Below, piece by piece: positions 1 through 6,833 of a stretch of 24,519 nt of DNA (the stretch's first letter is position 1; each line of letters starts with the position of its first letter). The translations under genes were made by a program, and so were the position numbers. The stretch is from QHXQ01 sp036389375 (GTDB lineage: Bacteria; Acidobacteriota; Blastocatellia; Pyrinomonadales; Pyrinomonadaceae): contig DASVQA010000101.1 in the NCBI GenBank assembly GCA_036389375.1, positions 1 to 24,519 of the forward strand, read 5' to 3'. The notes below the pieces were generated by a model, which searched no databases, was not told the origin of the DNA, and worked only from the letters and a program-made list of their open reading frames with translations.

Positions 1-71
1 CACACTAAACAGTGAAGGGCGTCGCCAAGAAACGGAAAACTTCGGCGGCGCACACAAACCGACACACTATA

Positions 72-85
72 GCTGCAATTGCAGC
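72..85. promoter_or_regulatory. Perfect 14-bp palindrome upstream of the XRE gene, candidate operator
   Basis: GCTGCAATTGCAGC reads identically on both strands. It lies 33 bases before the start codon of the XRE-type regulator at 119, next to a TATAGC hexamer at 68-73 that could be part of a promoter. Small HTH_3 regulators often repress their own promoter through such sites, so an autoregulatory operator is a reasonable inference. No binding evidence is available and I cannot identify a convincing -35 box. Confidence 0.4.
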
Positions 86-118
86 CACTAGCAAGCTGCC
101 CACAGGAGGTAACTCCTA

Positions 119-403
119 ATGGGCAGACATCCCCGCCGAAAGCAAAAACGGCTTGCTGAGAAACTGCTAAAGATTAGGCTGGCGCTTGGCTTGTCACAGA
201 ATGAAATCTTGCGGCAACTTGGGGCGGGCGACGAACTTGCACGCGGCAGTATCTCTAACTATGAGTTAGGCGACCGCGAACCGCCGCTATACATTCTGTT
301 GGGTTACGCGCGGCTAGGGGGCGTGTGCATGGATACCCTAGTTGATGATGAATTAGACCTGCCTGATAAGTTACCCGCTAAGGCGAAGCACTCAAATCGT
401 TAA
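119..403 (+). CDS. XRE-family helix-turn-helix transcriptional regulator
   Basis: A 94-aa protein with one Cro/C1-type (HTH_3) DNA-binding domain at about residues 11-66. The segment LGLSQNEILRQLG, then SISNYELGDREPP, has the classic pattern of this fold (recognition helix ending in S-x-x-x-Y-E-x-G-x-R-x-P). The C-terminal 25 residues are acidic, then basic, with no recognised effector domain. The start is well supported by an AGGAGGT Shine-Dalgarno at about 104-110. It probably represses or activates a nearby promoter, perhaps its own through the palindrome at 72-85. The gene is visibly less GC-rich than most of the window and is followed by a repeat array, which suggests an accessory locus. 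No toxin, integrase or phage partner is visible within the window, so its target is unknown. Confidence 0.85.
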   Translation: MGRHPRRKQKRLAEKLLKIRLALGLSQNEILRQLGAGDELARGSISNYELGDREPPLYILLGYARLGGVCMDTLVDDELDLPDKLPAKAKHSNR

Positions 404-507
404 AATCCGCCTTCTTGCCTATTTTCGCGCGGAGATGGACAGGTAGTTGGTGAATTGGGCCATGTTTTGCGGCTATTTTCCACCCATATTCGAGCAGGAA
501 GTCGGGT

Positions 508-675
508 GTAGCGGAGCAGAAATTGACCATATCGGGGCGTGAATAGGTTATATCAGGGTGAAAGATTGCCATATCAGTGTGAAAACTGACTATATCAATG
601 TGCAAATCGGTCATATCAGCGTGAAAATCGGCTGTGGCGAGGTGTGCGGGGGTTATAGCGGCGGGCGGGGAGTTT
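508..675. repeat. Tandem array of 21-bp repeats (about five good copies plus degenerate flanks)
   Basis: An ATATC motif recurs exactly every 21 bases at 529, 550, 571, 592 and 613. The units resemble ATATCAGNGTGAAAAT followed by five variable bases. Degenerate copies in the same register begin at 508, 634 and 655. There are no spacers between units, so it is not a CRISPR array. Because 21 is a multiple of three, the array keeps reading frames open on both strands. On the minus strand it would encode a 7-residue repeat of the form (H/R)-x-D-(I/M)-x-x-(F/S), and that frame runs from 614 to 378 with a non-repetitive C-terminus. That frame has no Shine-Dalgarno and overlaps the end of the XRE gene, so I do not call it a gene. 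Confidence 0.8.
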
Positions 676-690
676 GTGGGGGAAAGATAT

Positions 691-721
691 TTGTGGACGA
701 GGGCATGGGTGGCAGTATAAT
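691..721 (+). promoter_or_regulatory. Candidate promoter of the 228-aa protein gene
   Basis: A perfect TATAAT -10 box lies at 716-721. The best -35 candidate is TTGTGG at 691-696, with a long 19-base spacer, so the -35 assignment is weak. Transcription would start near 728 and give a leader of about 155 bases before the start codon at 884. Confidence 0.4.
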
Positions 722-793
722 CGCGGGCGTCAAGAGTCCTCGCCTAATTGTACAGTGAGCCAACGGTAACGAATCAGGGTGGCGCATCCGTGC

Positions 794-856
794 GGGCAGA
801 CGCTCATCTGTCCGTGTTCCTCAATCCGGCTCTACAGGGACGCTTCCCACGTCCCT
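794..856 (+). promoter_or_regulatory. Two hairpins in the leader of the 228-aa protein gene
   Basis: The first hairpin pairs 794-800 with 807-813 (one G-U pair, 6-base loop). The second pairs AGGGACG (836-842) with CGTCCCT (850-856), a perfect 7-bp stem with a 7-base loop, and is followed at once by TTTCTTC. The second hairpin therefore looks like a weak intrinsic terminator placed just upstream of the ribosome binding site (AAGGAGT at about 869-875). An attenuator or RNA-stability element is possible. The structure is seen in the sequence; the function is inference. Confidence 0.4.
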
Positions 857-883
857 TTCTTCACCTGAAAGGAGTCAATTCTT

Positions 884-1570
884 ATGAAGGATACGGCAAC
901 ACGCCGTTTGGAGATGTTTATTCGTGCGCGCCAGTTCGGTGCGGCGCACAAAACTGCGTTCCCGGCCGATACGCGCGGCGGCGAGGTGTTGGCGCAACTC
1001 AATACGGTCATCACAGATTTGGAAGGGCACGCGAGCAAGCAGGCGTCGGGTCAACGCGCGGCCAAAGAAGGGACAACCTTGAAGTCCGGCGCACGCGCCG
1101 CTCTGCGCGAAGACCTCGAAGCCATCAGTCGCACGGCCCGCGCGCTGGCGTTGACCACGCCCGGCCTCGACGATAAGTTTCGCCTGCCGCGCAACGCGGG
1201 CGAGCAGGCGTGGCTCGCCGCCGCGCGTTCCTTCGCGCAGGATGCCGCGCCGCTCAAGAGCGAATTCCTACGGCGCGGATTGCCGGCGGATTTTCTCGAA
1301 GACCTCAACGCCAGCATCGCGGCCTTGGAAGCCTCAATCAACAACCGCGCGCAACAGACCGGGACTCGTGTCGCCGCCACCGTCGCCATAGACGCCGCCA
1401 TAGATGCGGGGATGAACGCCGTGCGCGAGTTGCACGCGATTGTGCATAACATCTTCCGCGACGATCCTGCGACCCTTGCCGAATGGACGAGCGCCAGCCA
1501 CACGGAACGCGCCCCACGCCACGCCAAACCCGGGCCGTCGTCCACGCAACCCACGCCCCCTCAGGGCTAA
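884..1570 (+). CDS. Conserved-looking hypothetical protein, helical, unknown function
   Basis: A 228-aa protein that I do not recognise as a member of any named family. The start is supported by AAGGAGT about 8 bases upstream. It has no signal peptide or membrane segment. Residues 1-200 are predicted mostly helical: an N-terminal segment beginning MKDTATRRLEMFIRARQFG, an internal helix with LREDLEAISRTARALA, and Ala-rich helices up to about residue 190. The last 35 residues are rich in Pro, Thr and basic residues and probably disordered. It stands alone, with a long structured leader upstream and a minus-strand tRNA terminator downstream, so the context gives no functional hint. I have a vague impression that similar proteins occur in acidobacterial genomes, but I cannot verify this. 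Confidence 0.7.
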   Translation: MKDTATRRLEMFIRARQFGAAHKTAFPADTRGGEVLAQLNTVITDLEGHASKQASGQRAAKEGTTLKSGARAALREDLEAISRTARALALTTPGLDDKFRLPRNAGEQAWLAAARSFAQDAAPLKSEFLRRGLPADFLEDLNASIAALEASINNRAQQTGTRVAATVAIDAAIDAGMNAVRELHAIVHNIFRDDPATLAEWTSASHTERAPRHAKPGPSSTQPTPPQG

Positions 1571-1749
1571 GAGACGACAAACGGAGCGGCCCTGCGCCAT
1601 AACGACGGCCGCTTATGCTGGCTCAATGTGCAGCGAGGGCGTACTGCTAGTTGAACAGCAGCACGGGCGCGTGCAGTTAAGTGGTCAATGTGAGTTTTAC
1701 GCGCGCGGCTCTCTACGGCGGTGGTTAGCCTAAGCGGGCATGTCTAAGA

Positions 1750-1800
1750 CAAAAGCGGCGGCACAAAAACCGTGCAAGAGGTTTTCGCGCCGCCGTCTTT
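1750..1800 (-). terminator. Intrinsic terminator downstream of tRNA-Val
   Basis: Reading on the minus strand, a compound stem forms: an outer 7-bp stem CGGCGGC/GCCGCCG (1789-1795 with 1756-1762) and an inner AAAACC/GGTTTT stem (1780-1785 with 1766-1771). It is followed by the T-rich tail CTTTTGTCTT. It starts about 18 bases after the tRNA 3' end, a sensible place for a tRNA terminator. On the plus strand the tail is poorer, so minus-strand use is preferred. Confidence 0.55.
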
Positions 1801-1812
1801 CGCAGAAAAATT

Positions 1813-1887
<75 letters not shown>

Positions 1888-1943
1888 ACAAGGCTCTCAC
1901 CAACAACTTCACGCGCAACTACCCAAGCTGCAAGCGGAAAGGT

Positions 1944-1973
1944 ACGTTAACAAACGGTTTCGACGGGTGTCAA
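1944..1973 (-). promoter_or_regulatory. Candidate promoter of tRNA-Val
   Basis: On the minus strand a perfect TTGACA -35 box lies at 1968-1973. With an 18-base spacer it faces TAACGT at 1944-1949, which keeps the T1, A2 and T6 positions of the -10 consensus. Transcription would start near 1937, about 50 bases before the mature tRNA 5' end. Confidence 0.5.
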
Positions 1974-2025
1974 GCGGGCTGGCCAGCGACCGCCGCGTGT
2001 GGCGGGCCGGCTGGCGAGCGCGCCG

Positions 2026-2054
2026 TTTTAGTATTCGGTAAATGCATGTATCAT
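2026..2054 (+). promoter_or_regulatory. Weak candidate promoter of the YncE-like gene
   Basis: TATCAT at 2049-2054 matches five of six -10 positions. TTTTAG at 2026-2031, 17 bases upstream, is a poor -35. The start would be about 35 bases before the start codon. The position is sensible but the match is weak. Confidence 0.3.
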
Positions 2055-2096
2055 GCGGGGCGCACTTGCCTGTTTAGCCTGCGAGGAGATTCCCCT

Positions 2097-3140
2097 ATGA
2101 AGCTTTGCCTGCGATTCCTGCTCGGCGTCGGCGCGTTGCTGCTGCTGCTGCCCAGCGCACTTGCGCACGCACAGAGTCAGGCGGCGGCCGGTTATCATCT
2201 GGTGCAGAAGATCACGGTCGGCGGCGAGGGCGGTTGGGATTATCTGACGGTTGACGCGCAGGCGCGGCGCATCTACGTCGCGCGCGCGACGCACGTGATG
2301 GTGCTTGACGAGGACTCCGGCCAAGTGGTCGGCGATATTCCCGGCACGGCGGGCGTCCACGGCGTCGCGCTCGTGCCGGAACTGCATAAGGGCTTCACCA
2401 GCAACGGGCGCGACAACTCGGTCACGATCTTTGATCTTGCGACGCTCAAGGTGCTGAAGAAAGTGGCGGTCGGGCAGAATCCCGATGCCATCATCTACGA
2501 CGGGGCCGCGCAGCGCGTCTTTACCATGAACGGCGCGAGCCGCGACACGACCGCGCTTGATCCAAAGAGTGAGACCGTAGTGGGCACTATCGCGCTCGAC
2601 GGTCGCCCGGAATCAGCCGCCACCGATGGACAGGGTCATCTCTACATCAATCTGGAAGACAAGAGTCAGGTCGCGGTCGTTGACTCGCGCAAGCTGGCGG
2701 TGCTGAACCGCTGGGCGCTCGCGCCCGGTGCAGAGCCGACCGGCATGGCCATGGATCGCAAACACAAACGGCTCTTTATCGGTTGCGCCAACAAGCTGCT
2801 CGTCGTGCTCAACTCCGATAACGGGCGCGTGGTGACGACGCTGCCCATCGGAGCCGGCGTTGACGCCACCGGCTTCGATGCGGAGACGGGTCTGGCCTTT
2901 AGTTCAAACGGCGAGGGCACGCTCACAGTTGTCCACGAAGACACGCCGGACAAGTTCAGCGTGGTGACTAATGTAAACACGCAGCGCGGGGCGCGCACCA
3001 TGACGCTCGACCCGAAGACGCATCGCGTCTTTCTAGTCAGCGCGGACTTCGGCCCGCCGCCTGCGCCGACGCCGGAGCGCCCACGCCCGCGCCCAAGCGT
3101 CTTGCCCGGTACGTTCGCCTTGCTGGTCGTCGGCAAGTGA
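2097..3140 (+). CDS. YncE-like secreted beta-propeller protein
   Basis: A 347-aa protein with an N-terminal signal peptide (residues 1 to about 26, Leu-rich core, predicted cleavage near AHA-QSQ), so it is probably periplasmic. The rest consists of recurring blades of about 40 residues with the pattern (hydrophobic)-x-V-(D)-x-x-x-x-(R)-(hydrophobic)-(Y/F), for example YLTVDAQARRIYVAR, GMAMDRKHKRLFIG and TMTLDPKTHRVFLVS, alternating with VVGDIPGTAG / VLKKVAVGQNP turns. This matches the YncE / YVTN-type beta-propeller family, whose molecular role is usually unknown (binding or surface association). A Pro/Arg-rich stretch precedes the last strand. The ATG at 2097 is chosen over an in-frame ATG at 2046 because it has a GAGGAG ribosome binding site 9 bases upstream and places the signal peptide at the N-terminus. 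Confidence 0.85.
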   Translation: MKLCLRFLLGVGALLLLLPSALAHAQSQAAAGYHLVQKITVGGEGGWDYLTVDAQARRIYVARATHVMVLDEDSGQVVGDIPGTAGVHGVALVPELHKGFTSNGRDNSVTIFDLATLKVLKKVAVGQNPDAIIYDGAAQRVFTMNGASRDTTALDPKSETVVGTIALDGRPESAATDGQGHLYINLEDKSQVAVVDSRKLAVLNRWALAPGAEPTGMAMDRKHKRLFIGCANKLLVVLNSDNGRVVTTLPIGAGVDATGFDAETGLAFSSNGEGTLTVVHEDTPDKFSVVTNVNTQRGARTMTLDPKTHRVFLVSADFGPPPAPTPERPRPRPSVLPGTFALLVVGK

Positions 3141-3203
3141 ATCGCTGAAGCTATGCGGCCCGCCGCGCGTTTGCGCCGGCCCGAAGCCGAGGGTGTCTAT
3201 CAC

Positions 3204-3626
3204 ATGGATCAATTGCGCAGTTGCTACAAGTGCGGCTACGAGACGCACGAGCCGGTCAAACAGTGTCCCAAGTGCAGGCAGCGCCTGCGGACGGCGCGCG
3301 AGGTGCGCGTGCTTGGCTGGTTGCAGTTGCTCGTCGGCATCTTTCTGGTCGGGCTGATGGGCACGATCACTTTTAAGCTCGCGCCGCTCCTATTACAGAC
3401 AGGCGTGCGTGAAGGCGGCGCAAGGTTTACGGGCACACCGCAGCAGGCTTTTCTGCTCCTGAGCCTGTTCGGCCTCTTGATCCTGTTCGGCGCAACGAGC
3501 ATGGCGAGCGGGCTGTGGCAGATCAAGACGGGGCGACGCAACAAGTGGATTTTCATTTTCATGCTGGGGCTGGTCATCGTGCTGATCGTCGTCGTCTGGC
3601 TCGTGCGCGCGGCGCTCGGCACTTGA
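3204..3626 (+). CDS. Zinc-ribbon membrane protein of unknown function
   Basis: A 140-aa protein. Residues 7-24 carry two CxxC knuckles (C7-x2-C10 and C21-x2-C24), which form a rubredoxin-like zinc ribbon. Three hydrophobic membrane segments follow at about 37-60, 81-104 and 113-136. The ATG at 3204 is preferred over an in-frame ATG at 3153: it is preceded by GAGGGTG at good distance and puts the zinc ribbon at the N-terminus. It lies between the YncE-like gene and a second zinc-ribbon membrane protein that starts 13 bases after its stop, so the two are probably co-translated. No catalytic motif is visible and I do not assign a function. Confidence 0.75.
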   Translation: MDQLRSCYKCGYETHEPVKQCPKCRQRLRTAREVRVLGWLQLLVGIFLVGLMGTITFKLAPLLLQTGVREGGARFTGTPQQAFLLLSLFGLLILFGATSMASGLWQIKTGRRNKWIFIFMLGLVIVLIVVVWLVRAALGT

Positions 3627-3639
3627 GGGGCAACTGATC

Positions 3640-4038
3640 GTGCAGCGCAAGCGCGCCAACGTCTTCGCCACGGCGCTCCGCTGCGTGCGCCTGCGCTGCC
3701 CCGTCTGCGGGCGCGCCTACATCGCGGCGCGACCCTTTCGCATCCGGCATCACTGTCCACAATGCCGCGCGCTCTTTCAACGCGAGGAAGGCTTCTTCGT
3801 GGGCGCGCTCTCCATTAACGTGGTCACGACCGAGTTGGTGCTGCTGCTCATCTACTACTTCTGCCTGTTGGCGCTCGATGTGCGCGACGAAGTGACCTTT
3901 CCGATTGTCTGCACGGCGGCGGTGCTGTTTCCCGTCGCCTTCTATCATCACAGTTGGAGCATCTGGTTGAGCCTCGATCATTTAGTCGAGGGGCTGCCAG
4001 CCTACGTCGAAGGCAAACCGGGCGGCGGGGCTACATGA
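3640..4038 (+). CDS. DUF983-like zinc-ribbon membrane protein
   Basis: A 132-aa protein starting at GTG with GAGGGG about 9 bases upstream. It has an N-terminal zinc ribbon (C20-P-V-C23 and C39-P-Q-C42), a short FQREEGFFVGA segment, and two membrane helices at about 53-76 and 87-108. The order CPxCG, second CPxC, then a conserved acidic/aromatic stretch leading into two helices matches the DUF983 family, small membrane proteins of unknown function in several bacterial phyla. It is closely linked to the preceding zinc-ribbon membrane gene (13-base gap). A joint role at the membrane is an inference from proximity only. Confidence 0.75.
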   Translation: MQRKRANVFATALRCVRLRCPVCGRAYIAARPFRIRHHCPQCRALFQREEGFFVGALSINVVTTELVLLLIYYFCLLALDVRDEVTFPIVCTAAVLFPVAFYHHSWSIWLSLDHLVEGLPAYVEGKPGGGAT

Positions 4039-4134
4039 CGGCCGGCGCGGGCCACACGCTCAGGCACACTTACAAGGACGGGGCGGAGTTGACGAATCTG
4101 GATAAAACTGTGGCGTGCATGCGCGCGTTGCGTT

Positions 4135-4140
4135 TATAAT
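4135..4140 (+). promoter_or_regulatory. Candidate -10 box for the Ser/Thr kinase gene
   Basis: A perfect TATAAT follows TTGCGTT in the gap between the DUF983-like gene and the kinase gene. No good -35 lies at 16-18 bases upstream. Transcription would start near 4147 and give a leader of about 108 bases. Confidence 0.35.
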
Positions 4141-4254
4141 CCGCTCAACAGTCCCGGCGGGCCGTACTGCTTGTAGCTCTCTTTTGGGCTGACGCAGAGG
4201 CGTGCGCTGCAACTCCGCTGCCGGCGCGCGGGCCGTTTGCGCGCCCCACCAAAA

Positions 4255-6753
4255 ATGTTCGACGGACAGATCATCGGCCATTACCGCATCCTCGGCCGAC
4301 TCGGCCAAGGCGGCATGGGCGTCGTCTATAAAGCGGAAGACACGCGGCTGGGCCGGCTCGTGGCCATCAAGTTTCCCGGTCAGGGCGCGGACAGGCAGGC
4401 GTTTCGCGCGCGCTTTCTCAACGAGGCGCGCGCCATCTCTGCGCTCAACCACCCGCACATCGCCACCGTCCACGATTACGGCGAAACACCCGAAGGCGAT
4501 CCCTTCCTCGTCATGGAGTTGGTACACGGGGAAGACCTGACCGAGCGCCTCAACAGCGGCACGCTCACGCTGGGCGAGGCCGTCCGCATCATGGCGTCGG
4601 TCGCGGGCGCGCTCGACGCGGCGCACCGGCACGGCATCGTCCACCGCGACGTGAAGCCGTCGAACGTCCGCATCAGCGACGAGGGACAGGTTAAGGTGCT
4701 CGACTTCGGTCTCTCGAAGAACATGCAGGACCTGAAGCTCGACGCCGACGCTTCGACGCTGCATGTTGATGCGTTGACCAGCCCCGGCGTGGTCGTCGGC
4801 ACGCCGCACTATCTCTCGCCGGAACAGGCCAAATCCGCGCCCGTAGATGCGCGCAGCGACATCTTCGCGCTCGGCGCGCTGCTCTATGAATGCATCACGG
4901 GTCGCCCCTGTTTCGTCGGCGCGAACGTGATCGAGGTCGGCGCGCAGGTCTTGCACGTCGATCCGCCGCCGCCCTCAGAGAGCAACCCGCACGTCCCGCC
5001 GGAGTTGGACAACATCACGCTCAAGGCGCTGGCCAAAGACCCGGCCGAGCGTTACCAGACGGCGGCCGAAATGAAGGCCGATCTGGAAGCCGTCGCCGCC
5101 ACGCTCGGCAGCGCCGCGCTCGAACCCGTCAAGACGACGGCGTGGCCGCCGAACATCCAGACGCAAAGCAACACGCCCGCCCGCCGGACGACGCGCCTAC
5201 AAAAACCTGCGCGCCGCCGTTGGCCCGTCTACGCGCTCGGCATCCTCGCAGCGGCGCTCGTGGTTGGCGCAATCGCCTATCTGCTCCACCTGCGCCGCAG
5301 CCCGACCATGCTCGATTCGCTGGCCGTGCTGCCCTTCGTCAACGCGACCGGCAACCCGGATGCTAAATATCTCTCTGACGGCATCACCGAGAGTCTGATT
5401 AACAGTCTGTCGCAGCAACTCCCGATCAAAGTCATGTCGCGCAACGCCGTCTTCCGCTACGAGGGGCGCAATGTCGAATCGGATCAGATCGGGCGTGAGT
5501 TGGGCGTCAGCGCAGTGCTGACCGGCAACGTCCAGACGCGCGGCAACGATCTTTCCATCAGCGTCGAATTGATTGATGCGCGCGACAACACGCATCTCTG
5601 GGGCGAGCATTACAACCGGCGTATGACCGACGTGCTCGTGGTGCAGGAAGAGATCGCACGGGCGACCGCCGAAGTCCTGCAACGCCGGCTGCGCCTGCCT
5701 GCCGGTGCGACGGGCGCGATGCCTGCGCCCAAACGCTACACCGAGAGCAACGAAGCTTACCAAGCTTACCTGCGCGGTCGTTACTTCTGGAACCGGCGCA
5801 ACGAAGAGGGCTTTCGCAAAGCCATTGACGCCTTCAACGAAGCCATCAACTACGATCCAAGCTACGCCCTCGCCTACGCCGGCATCGCCGATTGCTACGC
5901 GCTCCTGAGCGACCACAGCGTACTACCGCCGCGCGACGCGATGCCCAAAGCGAAAGCCGCCGCCCAGCGTGCGCTTGAGATTGACCCGCAACTCGCCGAA
6001 GGGCTGACCTCGCTCGCCTTCGTCGAGATGGCGTATGACTGGAACTGGCTCGCCGCCGAGCAGAAGTTTCGCCGCGCCATGACGCTCAATCCGAGCTACG
6101 CGACCGCGCATCAATGGTGCGCGTCCGACCTAGTCCAGATGAACCGCTTCCCCGAAGCCTTGAACGAGATCAAGCGCGCGCAGGAGCTTGACCCGCTCTC
6201 GCTCATCATCAACGCCAACTCCGGTCTCTATCTCTACTACTCCGGCCCCGAACACTACGAAGAGGCGCGCAGGCAGGTGGCCAAGGCGCTCGAAGTTGAC
6301 CAGACCTTCGGCGTCGCCCACCTCTATCTTGGCTACATCTACCTGCAACAGCCCGCGCACCGCAACGACGCCATCAACGAACTACAACGCGCTGTCGCAC
6401 TCATGGGCGACGATGCCGAGACGCACGCCGCGCTCGGTCACGCCTATGCCGTCGTCGGCCGCACCGCCGACGCGCGCAAGGTGCTCGAACGTCTGCGCGC
6501 GCCCCGCGCCGGCGGTTACGTCTCGCCCTATTTCATCGCGCTCGTCTATACGGGTCTCGGCGAACGCGAGCACGCCCTCGCCGCGCTCTATCAAGCTTAT
6601 AAAGACCGCCAGCCCGGCATGATCTTTATGCGCCTCGACCCACGCTTCGAGCCGCTGCGCGCCGACCCGCGCTTCGCCAATCTGCAACACCACGTCGAAC
6701 AGGCTTCCTGGGAAGAGATTCTGAGTCTGGAACAGACGCTGGCCACGCATTGA
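4255..6753 (+). CDS. Membrane Ser/Thr protein kinase with TolB-like and TPR domains
   Basis: An 832-aa, three-part signalling protein. The N-terminal PknB-type kinase domain (about 1-280) is cytoplasmic and appears complete: glycine-rich loop GQGGMGVVY (about 18-26), catalytic lysine K39 in VAIKF, HRDVKPSN with catalytic D132, DFG at D150, and SPEQA in place of APE. A linker leads to one membrane helix at about 323-346. Outside the membrane, residues 353-480 resemble the TolB-like / FlgO domain found in adenylate-cyclase and kinase fusions (SLAVLPFVN, then LSDGITESLINSL). Residues from about 505 to the end form TPR repeats (for example AYLRGRYFWNRRNEEGFRKA and CYALLSDH). This architecture is common in Acidobacteriota. 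The ATG at 4255 starts the conserved kinase fold, but it lacks a Shine-Dalgarno and a GC-rich hairpin (4223-4245) ends 9 bases before it. The sensed signal and substrates are unknown. Confidence 0.93.
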   Translation: MFDGQIIGHYRILGRLGQGGMGVVYKAEDTRLGRLVAIKFPGQGADRQAFRARFLNEARAISALNHPHIATVHDYGETPEGDPFLVMELVHGEDLTERLNSGTLTLGEAVRIMASVAGALDAAHRHGIVHRDVKPSNVRISDEGQVKVLDFGLSKNMQDLKLDADASTLHVDALTSPGVVVGTPHYLSPEQAKSAPVDARSDIFALGALLYECITGRPCFVGANVIEVGAQVLHVDPPPPSESNPHVPPELDNITLKALAKDPAERYQTAAEMKADLEAVAATLGSAALEPVKTTAWPPNIQTQSNTPARRTTRLQKPARRRWPVYALGILAAALVVGAIAYLLHLRRSPTMLDSLAVLPFVNATGNPDAKYLSDGITESLINSLSQQLPIKVMSRNAVFRYEGRNVESDQIGRELGVSAVLTGNVQTRGNDLSISVELIDARDNTHLWGEHYNRRMTDVLVVQEEIARATAEVLQRRLRLPAGATGAMPAPKRYTESNEAYQAYLRGRYFWNRRNEEGFRKAIDAFNEAINYDPSYALAYAGIADCYALLSDHSVLPPRDAMPKAKAAAQRALEIDPQLAEGLTSLAFVEMAYDWNWLAAEQKFRRAMTLNPSYATAHQWCASDLVQMNRFPEALNEIKRAQELDPLSLIINANSGLYLYYSGPEHYEEARRQVAKALEVDQTFGVAHLYLGYIYLQQPAHRNDAINELQRAVALMGDDAETHAALGHAYAVVGRTADARKVLERLRAPRAGGYVSPYFIALVYTGLGEREHALAALYQAYKDRQPGMIFMRLDPRFEPLRADPRFANLQHHVEQASWEEILSLEQTLATH

Positions 6754-6833
6754 CGCTTACGCATCAAGCTTAGGCTCGGTTAAGTTTACGTGAAGATGAA
6801 TCGCCGGTGCGGTGCTACGTTTAAGCCGCGGCC

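Larger units (their letters stand above)
404..883. other. 480-base stretch without a confident gene
   Basis: Between the XRE gene and the 228-aa gene there is no open frame with a credible ribosome binding site. The stretch contains the 21-bp repeat array, then a G-rich tract (about 640-690), a TATAAT hexamer at 716-721, and two hairpins (794-813 and 836-856) leading into the next gene. Confidence 0.6.

Noticed and set aside
378..614. Minus-strand frame encoding heptapeptide repeats
   Set aside because: It arises from the 21-bp array, has no Shine-Dalgarno and overlaps the XRE gene end. Kept as an observation about the repeat, not as a gene.
508..675. Possible CRISPR array
   Set aside because: The 21-bp units are contiguous and imperfect, with no unique spacers and no cas genes nearby.
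558..758. Plus-strand frame through the 21-bp array
   Set aside because: GTG start without a ribosome binding site; Gly-rich low-complexity end; the candidate promoter TATAAT lies inside it.
4060..4956. A 298-codon minus-strand open frame opposite the kinase start
   Set aside because: It overlaps the conserved kinase domain in antisense and has no recognisable features.
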